This document shows, in pieces, positions 42,108-51,071 of a stretch of DNA of 64,000 nucleotides (its first letter is position 1; every line of letters starts with the position of its first letter). The position numbers and the translations under genes were made by a program. This stretch comes from Pyxidicoccus parkwaysis (GTDB taxonomy: Bacteria > Myxococcota > Myxococcia > Myxococcales > Myxococcaceae): assembly GCF_017301735.1 (NCBI RefSeq), contig NZ_CP071090.1, positions 11,081,001 to 11,145,000 of the forward strand. Direction: 5' to 3'. The notes beneath the pieces were generated by a model. That model did not search any database. It was not told where the DNA came from and saw nothing but the letters and a program-made list of their open reading frames with translations.

Positions 42108-42665
42108 ATGAGCGGCAGACGCGGCTGGACGTTCGTGACACTCGGGGTGGTCGGCCTGTGGCTGGGGAGCTGCCGGGACACGGACGACCCCTCGGCGAGC
42201 GAGCGCGAGGGACGCTCCGATGTCCTGCGGGGGCTGATGGCCTCGAAGGAGCGAGCGCCGGAGAAGCTGAAGGGCCCCTCCCAGTTGGTACCGCAGCCGC
42301 TGCCGCCCGAGCCCCATCCCCAGTCCGGACAGGGAGGCTCGGGCCGTCCCGAGGCGCAGAAGCGCATCGAGGGTCAGGTGTCGTGGGTGGGGGACAACGA
42401 CCTCCTCGTCCGGGACGCGCAGGGCACCGAGCACGACTTCGAGGTGAACGGCGACACGCGCCTGTTGAGAGGCAATGACTCCGTGTCGCTCGTCACGCTG
42501 CACCCGGGCAACGGCGTCCGCGTGAGCTACGACGAAGGCCCGGGAGGCCTGGTGGCGCGTCAGGTGGAAGTGCTGCCCGCCTCCGATTCATCCCCCACGC
42601 CCGAGGACACGGCGCAACACGATGGCGGCGGGCCGCGAGCGGGGGAGACGGAGCCTCTGCGCTGA
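42108..42665 (+). CDS. Lipoprotein with a DUF5666-like beta domain
   Basis: A 185-residue protein. The signal peptide ends VVGLWLGSCRDT (lipobox). A Pro/Gln linker (about 60-80) leads to a small beta domain with IEGQVSWVGDNDLLVRDAQGTEHDFEVNGDTRLLRGNDSVSLVTLHPGNGVRVSYDEG, the periodicity of DUF5666-type small barrels. The tail is Ser/Thr/Pro-rich. Function unknown. Confidence 0.7.
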   Translation: MSGRRGWTFVTLGVVGLWLGSCRDTDDPSASEREGRSDVLRGLMASKERAPEKLKGPSQLVPQPLPPEPHPQSGQGGSGRPEAQKRIEGQVSWVGDNDLLVRDAQGTEHDFEVNGDTRLLRGNDSVSLVTLHPGNGVRVSYDEGPGGLVARQVEVLPASDSSPTPEDTAQHDGGGPRAGETEPLR

Positions 42666-42992
42666 AGCTGCCGCGAACAACTTCGGCAAGTTTGCTCCTC
42701 GCGGTGGAGCCAGAAGTGCTCCAGGGAGTGAGCCGCGCTCCCTGCGAGCTTCAACTCCACCTGCCTCCGCGAAGGTGGCCAATCCCCTGCAGGCAGGTCC
42801 CTGAAGGTTTCGCCCTGCATTGCCGAGAGGTCTCGGAGGGCGTCCCCTTGAGTGGCCTTCGGCGACAATCCTGAAAGGGATTAAACCGCCTCAGCGAGTC
42901 CGCTTGACGGTGGAGCACTGAATGCGCGCAGAACCAGCAGGGCGGTGTCTTCGGTCTGCACGCACCGTGTTCAGGAGATAGCCCGAGGTGGT
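42666..42992. other. 327-bp gap between convergent genes
   Basis: No gene seen. It contains a hairpin CAGGGAG/CTCCCTG (42722-42744), which may end one of the two convergent transcripts, and a single stretch ending GGGATTAAAC (42878-42886) that recalls a CRISPR repeat end but is not repeated. Confidence 0.5.
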
Positions 42993-45900
42993 TTAGAACG
43001 CGCCCCCGTCTGCGCGCCGGCCCGCGGAGGAGCCGAGTCCCGGATTGAGCGTGTTGTGGAGCACGAAGCCCGCATCGGGCACGCCGTCCGGAGCGCGGTT
43101 GATGGACACGTTGTCGACGGTGCTGGTGTAGCTCACCAGGTCCACGATGCCGCCATCGGGAGCGCGGAGGCTGGCGGTGTCACCATCGTTGTTGAGACCG
43201 AGCTGTCCCGTGGACGCGGCCTGCGTGTTGGGCGCGCCGGCGGGGAAGGCCCGGGGGCCGCCATACACGACAAAGGCACGGCCCGGAGCGAGCGACGTCC
43301 CCGAGGGGAACACGTGCCGCATGACGGCCGAGTCCCACAGGCTCCAGCCGGACAGGTCCGCGCTGGTGGCGCCGACGTTGAGCACCTCGATGAACTCGTA
43401 ATGCGGGTCGCCGACGCCGCCGTCGATGGAGGGCTCGTTGGCGAGGACCTCGTTGAGGAACAGCACGGGCTCGGAAGGCGGCGAGCCACCGCCACCGAGG
43501 TCATACCGGCTGATGACGGGGTAGTGGTCGCTGACGGTGTTGACGTAGTCGGGAATCCAGACGTCGGGGCGCAGCACTCGCACGGTGCCGGAGAGGTAGT
43601 TCGCGGCCATCTCGTTGGTGGCGAGCGTGTGGTCGATGGCGTCGCGGTACTCGACGGTGGTGCGCTCGCCCGCGAGCGACAGCGGCTGGGTGATGAAGGT
43701 GTAGTGGGACGAGTCGAGCACGAAGGGCTCGAAGGGGCTTGCGAGGTAGCCGCCATCGACGCGGGTGATGGAGCGGTCGACGTCATCGTTCCAGTCGCCG
43801 ATGACGAGCACGCGGTCCGTGGGCATGACGGTGTCGAGGTAGCTCTTGAGCGCGGTTCCGGCGCGTTGTCGCTGCCCGTAGGAGACCTCGTCATCGAACG
43901 CCTTCATGTGGAGGACGATGACGGTGAGAGGAACGTCCGAGCCGTTGACGCGGACGGTGAAGTCCACGCGCAGGGGAGGCCGGCCTCCGAAGTCAGCGGC
44001 CTGTGAGGTGAGGATGAGCTGGGCGGAGTGGTACGTGAGGGAGCTGTCGTAGAGGACGCCGGGCTTCTGCTCACCGGCGCTGTACCAGGAGGAGCCGCCA
44101 GGGACATAGGACACGTCATTGGCGAGGAAGCCGCTGTACCCGGGAAGCTGCGCCTTGATGGTGGCGAAGTCCGCGGTGTCCACCATCTCCACGAGCCCCC
44201 ACACGTTGACGCCCGCGTCGCCGAGGACCTCGCGCGCATAGGACACCTGCAGGTCATCGGTGACGCCGCCATCGGAGGTGGAGTTCGGAGGCCCCTGGTT
44301 GGGAGCGCCGAACCACTCGATGTTCCACTGGCCCACGGTGAGCAGGGAGCTCGTGGCGCGCACGGTGAGCGACAGCGAGCGCGAGTCCGTGACGCCGTCG
44401 GCATCCTTCACGGTGACGCTGAAGCTCGACGAGCCAGTCGAGGTGGGCGTGCCGGAGAGGATGCCGGAGGAGGACAGCGACAGTCCGGCGGGCAGCGAGC
44501 CGGTGAAGCTCCACGTCAGCGGAGCGCGGCCGTTGGTGGCGGTGAGCGTGGTGCTGTAGGGCTGACTTTTGACGGCATCGGGAAGTGACGTCGTCGTCAC
44601 GAGCGGAGGGAGGTAGACGGTCAGCGTGAAGGAGCGCTCCGCGAAGCGGCCATTGACGTCGGTGACGCGCGCGGTGAACGACGAGGTGCCGCTCGTGGGG
44701 ATGCCGCTGATGGAGCCTGTCGAGGTCAGGTCGAGCCCCATCGGAAGCGAGCCGGAGGCGATGCTCCAGGTGAGCTGCCCCTTGCCGCCGGAGGCAAGCA
44801 GCGAGGCGGAGTAGGATTGGCCGCCGCGGCCCTCGGGAAGCGAGCTCGTGGTGACGGTAGGAAGCAGGTACGTGGTGAGAGAGAAGTCACGCGAGCCGGT
44901 GCGTCCATTGACGTCGGAGATGCGGACCTGTCCCGAGGTGGTGCCCGCCGAGCTGGGAGTGCCCTGGAGCTTGCCGCTGCTGGTGAGCGTCAGCCACGAG
45001 GGCAGGGGATTCTGCGTGGAGAAGGTGTACGGCGGCTTTCCGTCGGAGGCGACATACGTGGCGCTGAAGGACTCGGAGGCATAGCCCTCGAGCTGGAGGG
45101 ACGGGCCCGAGAGGGACGGAACCCGGTACACGGTGACGGACAGCGCGCGCGTGGCGGTGCGCCCGCTGCCATCGGTGACGCGGAAGGTGACGGAGGAGGT
45201 GCCGGTGCTCCCGGAGGGAATCCCGGTGATGGCGCCGCTGCTAGACGTGAGGGCGAGCCCCTGAGGAAGAGCCCCCGAGTCGACGGACCAGGATTGGGGC
45301 GAGGCTCCTCCGGAGACCGTGAGGTTGGCGGCATACGAGGTGCCCACATAGCCATCCGCGAGCGAGCTGGTCGTCACCGTGGGAGGTGCGTAGACGGTGA
45401 GGGAGACCGCGCGCGTATCCGTGTCACCGGCCGAGTCGGTGACGCGGACGGTGAACGAGGAGGTGCCGGAGGTGGAGGCCGTGCCCTCGATGGCGCCCGA
45501 GGAGAGGAGTCTCAGTCCCGAGGGCAGCGAGCCCTGCGTGAGGACCCACGTGTACGGAGGCTGCCCGCCCGCGGCGGTGAGGCCCTTCGAGTAGGGGGCA
45601 TCGGTGTACGCGCCAGGAAGGGTGGTGGGGGTGACGGTGATGACGCCGCGAACGGTGAGCTGGAAGGAGGCGGAGGCGGTGTGGCTGTTGGCGTCCTGGA
45701 CCTCGACGGTGAAGGACGCGGTGCTCGCGGCAGAGGGAGTGCCGACGATGGAGCTTCCCTCCAGCCGGAGCCCCTCCGGAAGCGAGCCCGAGGCGATGCG
45801 CAAGGACAGCGGAGCCCGGCCGCCGCTTGCGCTCAGGGAGGCGGAGTAGGCAGCGCCGACAACACCGAGGTCGAGCGTGGCACCGGCGATAGAAGGCGGG

Positions 45901-46547
45901 GCGAAGACAGACAGCGAGAAGTCGCGCTGGACGGAGAGGCCGGAGGCATCCTGGATGCTGAGGGTGACGGAGAAGGCGCCGGAGCCCACGGGAGCGCCCC
46001 CGAAGTGGCCATCGGAGCCGAGCCGTACGCCCGAGGGCAGGGTGCCGCTGGCAAGGACCCAGACATACGGTGGCGTGCCGCCGGAGGCGGTGAGCACCGT
46101 CGTGTACTCATTGCCGAGATACGCATCCGGAAGTGACGCCGTGGTGATGTCAAAGCCAGACCCGATGACTTCCAGGCTTAGCGTCTTCCGAGCGGACTGG
46201 CTGGAGGAGTCCCGCACCTCGACAGTGAATGACGAGGAGCCCGGAGCGGAGGGAGTGCCCGCGATTTCTCCCGAGTTGGAGAGCGTCAGTCCGGAGGGCA
46301 GGGTGCCCTGGACGAGCTGCCACGAGTACGCGGGCGAGCCGCCGGAGGCGGCGAGGGACGCACGGTAGGGCTTGGAGACAGTGGCAGCCGGGAGCGATTC
46401 GGTGGTGAGCGTGAGGGAGGAACCGCCACCGTCACGAGAGTCGGAACCCGCGTCCGTGAGCGGCACGAGCGGAGTGACGGGCGAGGAGCCCGGACACGCG
46501 GTGAGCAGCAGGGACAGCAGCAACGGCAGGGCGCGGGACGACCGCAT
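42993..46547 (-). CDS. Large secreted protein: eight Ig-like repeats, EEP nuclease-like domain, lamin-tail domain
   Basis: An 1184-residue lipoprotein (signal peptide ending LLLTACPGSS). Residues about 40-740 hold eight putative-Ig (He_PIG) repeats, each with LPxGLxLxxSGxIxGTPxxxGxSSFTVxVxDxxGxxxxR. Residues about 742-1020 are an endonuclease/exonuclease/phosphatase domain: WNIEWFG, an acidic LVEMVDTA, LHMKAF, IGDWNDD and SDHYPVISRY carry the catalytic Asn, Glu, His, Asp and His positions. The end (about 1030-1184) is a lamin-tail (LTD) domain starting FLNEVLANEP. Likely a secreted or surface nuclease/phosphodiesterase; the layout resembles extracellular nucleases of other bacteria. Confidence 0.9.
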   Translation of the reverse strand: MRSSRALPLLLSLLLTACPGSSPVTPLVPLTDAGSDSRDGGGSSLTLTTESLPAATVSKPYRASLAASGGSPAYSWQLVQGTLPSGLTLSNSGEIAGTPSAPGSSSFTVEVRDSSSQSARKTLSLEVIGSGFDITTASLPDAYLGNEYTTVLTASGGTPPYVWVLASGTLPSGVRLGSDGHFGGAPVGSGAFSVTLSIQDASGLSVQRDFSLSVFAPPSIAGATLDLGVVGAAYSASLSASGGRAPLSLRIASGSLPEGLRLEGSSIVGTPSAASTASFTVEVQDANSHTASASFQLTVRGVITVTPTTLPGAYTDAPYSKGLTAAGGQPPYTWVLTQGSLPSGLRLLSSGAIEGTASTSGTSSFTVRVTDSAGDTDTRAVSLTVYAPPTVTTSSLADGYVGTSYAANLTVSGGASPQSWSVDSGALPQGLALTSSSGAITGIPSGSTGTSSVTFRVTDGSGRTATRALSVTVYRVPSLSGPSLQLEGYASESFSATYVASDGKPPYTFSTQNPLPSWLTLTSSGKLQGTPSSAGTTSGQVRISDVNGRTGSRDFSLTTYLLPTVTTSSLPEGRGGQSYSASLLASGGKGQLTWSIASGSLPMGLDLTSTGSISGIPTSGTSSFTARVTDVNGRFAERSFTLTVYLPPLVTTTSLPDAVKSQPYSTTLTATNGRAPLTWSFTGSLPAGLSLSSSGILSGTPTSTGSSSFSVTVKDADGVTDSRSLSLTVRATSSLLTVGQWNIEWFGAPNQGPPNSTSDGGVTDDLQVSYAREVLGDAGVNVWGLVEMVDTADFATIKAQLPGYSGFLANDVSYVPGGSSWYSAGEQKPGVLYDSSLTYHSAQLILTSQAADFGGRPPLRVDFTVRVNGSDVPLTVIVLHMKAFDDEVSYGQRQRAGTALKSYLDTVMPTDRVLVIGDWNDDVDRSITRVDGGYLASPFEPFVLDSSHYTFITQPLSLAGERTTVEYRDAIDHTLATNEMAANYLSGTVRVLRPDVWIPDYVNTVSDHYPVISRYDLGGGGSPPSEPVLFLNEVLANEPSIDGGVGDPHYEFIEVLNVGATSADLSGWSLWDSAVMRHVFPSGTSLAPGRAFVVYGGPRAFPAGAPNTQAASTGQLGLNNDGDTASLRAPDGGIVDLVSYTSTVDNVSINRAPDGVPDAGFVLHNTLNPGLGSSAGRRADGGAF

Positions 46548-46647
46548 GGAGACTCCGGCCCGCGATACGTCAGGGGCCCTCTGAAGAAAAGGGCATCACT
46601 GTAACGTGTTGCATGAATACAGGAACAGGGGCGCCGCCTACCCACGG

Positions 46648-46686
46648 GAAAAACAAAGGGCCGCGGCTCTCGAAGAGCCGCGGCCC
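46648..46686 (-). terminator. Canonical intrinsic terminator
   Basis: GGGCCGCGGCTCT and AGAGCCGCGGCCC form a perfect 13-bp stem with a 3-base loop. On the leftward transcript the stem is followed by TTTGTTTTT, a true U-tract. It lies 26 bases after the stop of the Cys-rich lamin-tail gene. A textbook rho-independent terminator, the only one with a clear U-tract in this window. Confidence 0.92.
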
Positions 46687-46712
46687 GGATGTCTCAGTGC
46701 TGAGGCTTCAGA

Positions 46713-49427
46713 CTACGGGTTGGGAGCGCCCAGCGACTGCGCACCGACCGCCCAGTCCGCCTTGGTGTTGGTGTCCGATGCAGAGACACGGCGGATCGTG
46801 TTGCTCGTCTTTGTCGCATTGGAAGCGACGATTCCCTTCCAATCAGCCCCGACTTCGATGGCGGTAGGAGACGAAGAGTACGTGCAGAGGCCTCCACCGC
46901 AGTCCGCCGGCAGCCACTGTCCAGCCGCCTGGAGCGCCTGGAGGTTGCCCGGGTATCCACCTGGCTGAGTTCCAGTCAGGTCAGACTTGACGAACGCCAC
47001 TCCGTCCTGAATGGCTCCGGACGGGTCCTTGATGATCAGGAGGCGGTGCGACAGGGTGATGCCGGTCGTAGTAGTACCCAAGAAGTCCCACGCCGTGTCG
47101 TAGTTGTCAGCAAACTGGCTGGCCGGGAACTCGTTCTTGGACGTGGTCTCTGCCTTGATCGTAGTGCTGGTGCCAGGATTGAGGTGCACGACGATGATAT
47201 CGCCCGCAGCCACGGACACATCCGGGAGCGTAGTCAGGAGCGTCGCGAGATCCTGCTGCAGCACCAAGTCCGCCGTCGTGCCGGCACTGACCACCAGAAG
47301 CTCAACCAGATCGCCGCTATTCGGCATGCTGGGCTGGACCTCGTTGATGCGCAGGACCGCCAACGTGCGATAGCCCTTGAAGGTCGCCGAGTTGCTCGCA
47401 GTCACAACCGGAGTCCCCGCCTTATCCGTCACGCTCGAAGCAACGGTGACGGTGTAGCTCGTCCCCGGCGCCTGGGTGCTGGTGGTCAGCGTCACCTGCT
47501 TGCCGTTGACCTGAGCAGCCGAGACCGTAAGCCCGCCCGTGAGGGTGAACTGAGTCGCCGCGTTGGTGATGCTCGCCGCGGAAATACCGCGGTCGAACGT
47601 CAGCACGACCTCGGTGAGCGACCTGGCAGCGGCAGACACAAGCTTGGGGCCGGGGCAGTTGGAGACAGAGATGTCAGTGGCGGTGAACGCCGACGGCTGC
47701 GCGGTATCGGTGGTGCCGTTGGTGAACCGCCACATGGGACCGGCGTTGAGCGTGAAATTGCAGCCCTGGCTCATGTCCAGCTCGGCAATCACGGCATCGG
47801 GAACACGCAGGACGACGGTAGCCGCCGCGGTCTGGATTCCAGCCGTGGTGATCTGGAAGGAGGAGTAGACACCGCCTCCGGCAGTAGAAGAGCCCGAAGC
47901 AAGCTTGCCGGTCATGGAGAGGAGCGTGGACTCCAGGGTGTTCAAGGTGGAAACCAGGGAGGCTGCATCCGTCGAGGACTGGTTGACCTTCAGACCCGCC
48001 GGGGTTGCGCTGGCGAGATTCTGAACCGGGTGGCCCTGGCTGATCTTGGTGAAGTTGCTGACAGCGCTGGCAATCCGCATCCCGGTGGTGACCGTCTTCA
48101 TGGTGACGGTCAGGCTCACCCGGTCTCCCACAGCGACCTGGCTCAGGGTCGCGGCGTCGGACACGAACATGGCGGGGCCGCCGGACTCGGCCTGGAGGAA
48201 GTAGCCGCCAACCTCCGAGCTTCCCGACACGGCGGGCTTGATGAAGGTGACGAACGCGCCAGTGATGGGCAGGTCAACCGTGCCGGCAGTGGCCGCCTGG
48301 AAGGCCTTGATCTGATCGGTGGTCTGCGCAGGGGTCGTGGAAACGCTCGAGTTCTCACAGGTGTTCGAGGCGTTGCACACCTGGGTCAGCGAGCAGTTCG
48401 CATTGCTGATGCACTGCACGCAGGCCGTGCGGTTGTTGCAGAAAGGCTTGGTCGCATCGACAGAAACGCAGTTGGCATCCGTCACGCACACCTCGCACAC
48501 GCCACGGCCGTTGTTGGCCGTGGTGTCGCAGAAGTCACGGTTGCTGGACGCCGTGGTCTGGCACTGAGTGTCCGAGGCGCAGCCGCAGAAGTTGCTGTTG
48601 CAGGACGGCTTGCTCGCATCGCAGCGGTCCGCGCTGTCGGTGGTGCACTCGACGCACACGGTCGGCTGGGTGTCCGTGCGGCAGACCGGGGTCTCGGCGG
48701 CGCATGAGGTGTTGTCCGCGCAGCCTTCGCAGGCCGTGCCGGCCGCGTTGCAGGTCTGGCTGCCCTGGCAGCCGACGGCGGTGCCACCTGTCGTCGTGCA
48801 GACCTTGCACTCACCCGCGCCATTGGCGGCGGCGGTGTCGCAGATGTTCGTGGGCGAAGCGCAGCCCTGATCCTGCCCAGAGCCCGTCGCGGAGTCGAGG
48901 CAGACCTTGCACTGGCCGGCGCCACCGTTCGCGGCGGTGTCGCAGATGGGCGCCGCGGCCGCGCAGCCCGTCGCCGGGCCCGTACCGGTGCCCGCGAGGC
49001 ACACCACGCACTTGTCATTCGCCGTATCGCAGACAGGCGCCGCAGCGGTGCAGCCCTGGTCCTGGCCCGCGCCCTGGGCGGTGTCCGTGCAGGCCTTCAC
49101 CACGCCTGCGTCGGTGCCAGCGTCCGTACCGGCATCCGTGCCCGCGTCCGTACCGGTGCCCGCGTCAGTGCCTGCGTCGGTACCGGTGCCCGCGTCAGTG
49201 CCCGCGTCCGTACCGGTGCCCGCGTCGGTACCCGCATCCGTCGGGGTCGGCTGGGTGATGGCGTGCTGCTCGCACTTGCCATCATTGCAGGTCCACTCGT
49301 TGCCCGGGTCCGCCTGCCCGTTGTCAGCGCGACAGTCAAACGCGTCTACGCACTCGTCGCCACAGCCCGTGCCCACCGTGACCAACACGGCAGTCAAAAG
49401 AGCCGGAAGCCAGTTCCGTCTCAGCAT
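46713..49427 (-). CDS. Large Cys-rich lipoprotein with TDAG repeat and lamin-tail domain
   Basis: A 904-residue protein, starting at 49427 after GGAGGGGAA. The signal peptide ends LVTVGTGCGDE (lipobox). Residues about 63-110 are a TDAG/GTDAG low-complexity repeat spacer. Then comes a Cys-rich half (about 113-360) with some 40 Cys in EGF-like spaced motifs (for example APVCDTANDKCVVC). A beta-rich middle with a SbsA/Big_5 Ig-like repeat (VVLTFDRGISAASITNAATQFTLTGG) follows, and a C-terminal lamin-tail-like domain starting VLRINEVQPSMPN. Cell-surface, possibly adhesive. A shared LTD with the neighbour gene suggests relatedness. Confidence 0.85.
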   Translation of the reverse strand: MLRRNWLPALLTAVLVTVGTGCGDECVDAFDCRADNGQADPGNEWTCNDGKCEQHAITQPTPTDAGTDAGTGTDAGTDAGTGTDAGTDAGTGTDAGTDAGTDAGTDAGVVKACTDTAQGAGQDQGCTAAAPVCDTANDKCVVCLAGTGTGPATGCAAAAPICDTAANGGAGQCKVCLDSATGSGQDQGCASPTNICDTAAANGAGECKVCTTTGGTAVGCQGSQTCNAAGTACEGCADNTSCAAETPVCRTDTQPTVCVECTTDSADRCDASKPSCNSNFCGCASDTQCQTTASSNRDFCDTTANNGRGVCEVCVTDANCVSVDATKPFCNNRTACVQCISNANCSLTQVCNASNTCENSSVSTTPAQTTDQIKAFQAATAGTVDLPITGAFVTFIKPAVSGSSEVGGYFLQAESGGPAMFVSDAATLSQVAVGDRVSLTVTMKTVTTGMRIASAVSNFTKISQGHPVQNLASATPAGLKVNQSSTDAASLVSTLNTLESTLLSMTGKLASGSSTAGGGVYSSFQITTAGIQTAAATVVLRVPDAVIAELDMSQGCNFTLNAGPMWRFTNGTTDTAQPSAFTATDISVSNCPGPKLVSAAARSLTEVVLTFDRGISAASITNAATQFTLTGGLTVSAAQVNGKQVTLTTSTQAPGTSYTVTVASSVTDKAGTPVVTASNSATFKGYRTLAVLRINEVQPSMPNSGDLVELLVVSAGTTADLVLQQDLATLLTTLPDVSVAAGDIIVVHLNPGTSTTIKAETTSKNEFPASQFADNYDTAWDFLGTTTTGITLSHRLLIIKDPSGAIQDGVAFVKSDLTGTQPGGYPGNLQALQAAGQWLPADCGGGLCTYSSSPTAIEVGADWKGIVASNATKTSNTIRRVSASDTNTKADWAVGAQSLGAPNP

Positions 49428-49548
49428 GCGTTCCCCTCCATGGGATACAGGTTCTGGCCCCCCTTACACCCGAACCCGAAGGTGGTCCATCCGCCACCTC
49501 CCAGGTCACCTGTAATTCACTTGGAGGAATGCAGGAATTGTCGGGTGT

Positions 49549-50967
49549 TCAAGGACTCGCCCGTGGAGCCTTCGCCGCCGGACCCGCGTAGAGGTCGATG
49601 ACCTCTGAGATCGCGCTCTGGCACACCGCGCAGAATGGCACTTTGTCGCGGGTGAACATGACGCAGTCAAGCTGGGGTCGGTAATACCCATGTGCGTCGT
49701 ACATGGCGCCTTCGAAGGCGCCCACCTTGCCGGAGTACTTCTGGGACGACAGGAACTTCTCCTCCCAGTCCCGCTGGGCCACGAAGAGGGCATCCATCTC
49801 GGACTCCGGCTTGCGCTGGGCGCGAATCTGCCGCCGCTGCTTCTGCACGGTGTTGGAGTGGCTCTCGTAGGCCTCCTTGTCCCAAGGCGTAGGGATTGGC
49901 GTGCCCGGCTTCACCAGGTGCTTCCACTTGAGCTCCTCCGGGTCATGGAGCGCGGTGACATTCTTCTCCCAGGGCTCCAGCCGCTCCTCGGCGGGCGCGT
50001 AGACGGACTCGGAGGTGTAGTACTCATCGGCCAGGCCGGCGAAGTGGTGGCCGAACTCGTGGACGAAGACATACGGCGCCCAGAGGCTGTCGGCGGCCAC
50101 GGTGCCATAGAGGCCGAAGATGCCTCCGCCGCCGTAGGTGTTGCCATTGGCCAGGATTTCCACGAACTCATAGGGCGCGAAGGCGGCCGCCTCACGGAAG
50201 GCCTTGTTGTCGAAGGTGAGGACGTAGCGCTCGCTGCGGAAGGCGTCATACGTGGTGCCCAGGGGAGTGCGCCGGTGGATGCCGGTGGACGGCCGGGAGA
50301 TGCCGGACTGCGCGGCGGCGGGCATGAGCCCCCAGACGTTGAAGTCCGCCTTGCGCTCCTTGAAGGGCGAGAAGGTGAAGAGGATGTCCGCCATGCGGCG
50401 GGCGTCCTTCTCGAACTTGGGGCGCTCGGCCTCGGTGTAGCCGTCGCCGAGGATGAGCAGGTCCACCTTGTCCGCGGACGGCCCGTTCTCCACCAGCTTC
50501 AGCAGCGGCCCGGGCGCGGGCGGCGAGGACGCGTCCACGAGCATGTCCTTCGGGTCCACCACGAGCGACCACACCTCGCGGAAGGCATTCTGCGCGTCGC
50601 GCTTCTTGAGGAGCACCTGGACGGGCTTCTCGGGCGCGGGGAAGCGCAGCGATTCGTGGAAGGTGCGGTGCAGGTTCTTCGCCTCGGTGGTGACCTCCCA
50701 CTCGCCGTAGATGGAGGCGAAGCCGCGGGAGAACAGGAGGCGGTTGGTGTCCCTGTCACGCACCTCGAAGAGGTACTTGCCGAGGTTCGTCTCGTCGATG
50801 GCGCGCGCCGGGTGGCCGGGCCAGGGCAGCGGCTCGACGACGGCCCGGTCGAAGCTGAAGCGCTCCTCGGTGGCGTTGCCGGTGTGGAAGTAGTCGACGC
50901 GGAAGGTGCGAGGGGCCGCGGCAGAGGCGCTCGTGGCCAACAGCAGGACAAGGAGGGCACGCATCAT
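49549..50967 (-). CDS. M64-family zinc metallopeptidase, secreted
   Basis: A 472-residue protein with a cleavable signal peptide (MMRALLVLLLATSASAAAPR). An N-terminal beta domain (about 20-135) precedes the metallopeptidase with LLILGDGYTEAE and the zinc motif HEFGHHFAGLADEY (HExxHxxxxxD), the defining signature of M64 (IgA peptidase-like) enzymes. The Glu and third ligand Asp are both present. Likely active in the periplasm or outside. It lies 104 bases after the PEGA gene on the same strand but a hairpin separates them. Confidence 0.9.
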   Translation of the reverse strand: MMRALLVLLLATSASAAAPRTFRVDYFHTGNATEERFSFDRAVVEPLPWPGHPARAIDETNLGKYLFEVRDRDTNRLLFSRGFASIYGEWEVTTEAKNLHRTFHESLRFPAPEKPVQVLLKKRDAQNAFREVWSLVVDPKDMLVDASSPPAPGPLLKLVENGPSADKVDLLILGDGYTEAERPKFEKDARRMADILFTFSPFKERKADFNVWGLMPAAAQSGISRPSTGIHRRTPLGTTYDAFRSERYVLTFDNKAFREAAAFAPYEFVEILANGNTYGGGGIFGLYGTVAADSLWAPYVFVHEFGHHFAGLADEYYTSESVYAPAEERLEPWEKNVTALHDPEELKWKHLVKPGTPIPTPWDKEAYESHSNTVQKQRRQIRAQRKPESEMDALFVAQRDWEEKFLSSQKYSGKVGAFEGAMYDAHGYYRPQLDCVMFTRDKVPFCAVCQSAISEVIDLYAGPAAKAPRASP

Positions 50968-51032
50968 GCGCGCACTCTACGCGCCTGGTTGGGCCCACGT
51001 TGTTTTCCGTGCATGGGCCTGGGCCACGGTGT

Positions 51033-51055
51033 TGTCCTGGCGGTAGGCCAGGACA
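51033..51055 (-). terminator. Hairpin after the PEGA gene
   Basis: TGTCCTGGC and GCCAGGACA form a perfect 9-bp stem with a 5-base loop, 16 bases beyond the leftward PEGA stop, partly extended by GTGT/ACAC flanks. No U-tract. It probably limits read-through into the M64 gene. Confidence 0.6.
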
Positions 51056-51071
51056 CACCGCGTCGTGAAGC

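Noticed and set aside
42853..42886. A single sequence ending GGGATTAAAC resembling the end of a CRISPR repeat
   Set aside because: Only one copy is present, no spacers or cas genes are near, so it is not an array.
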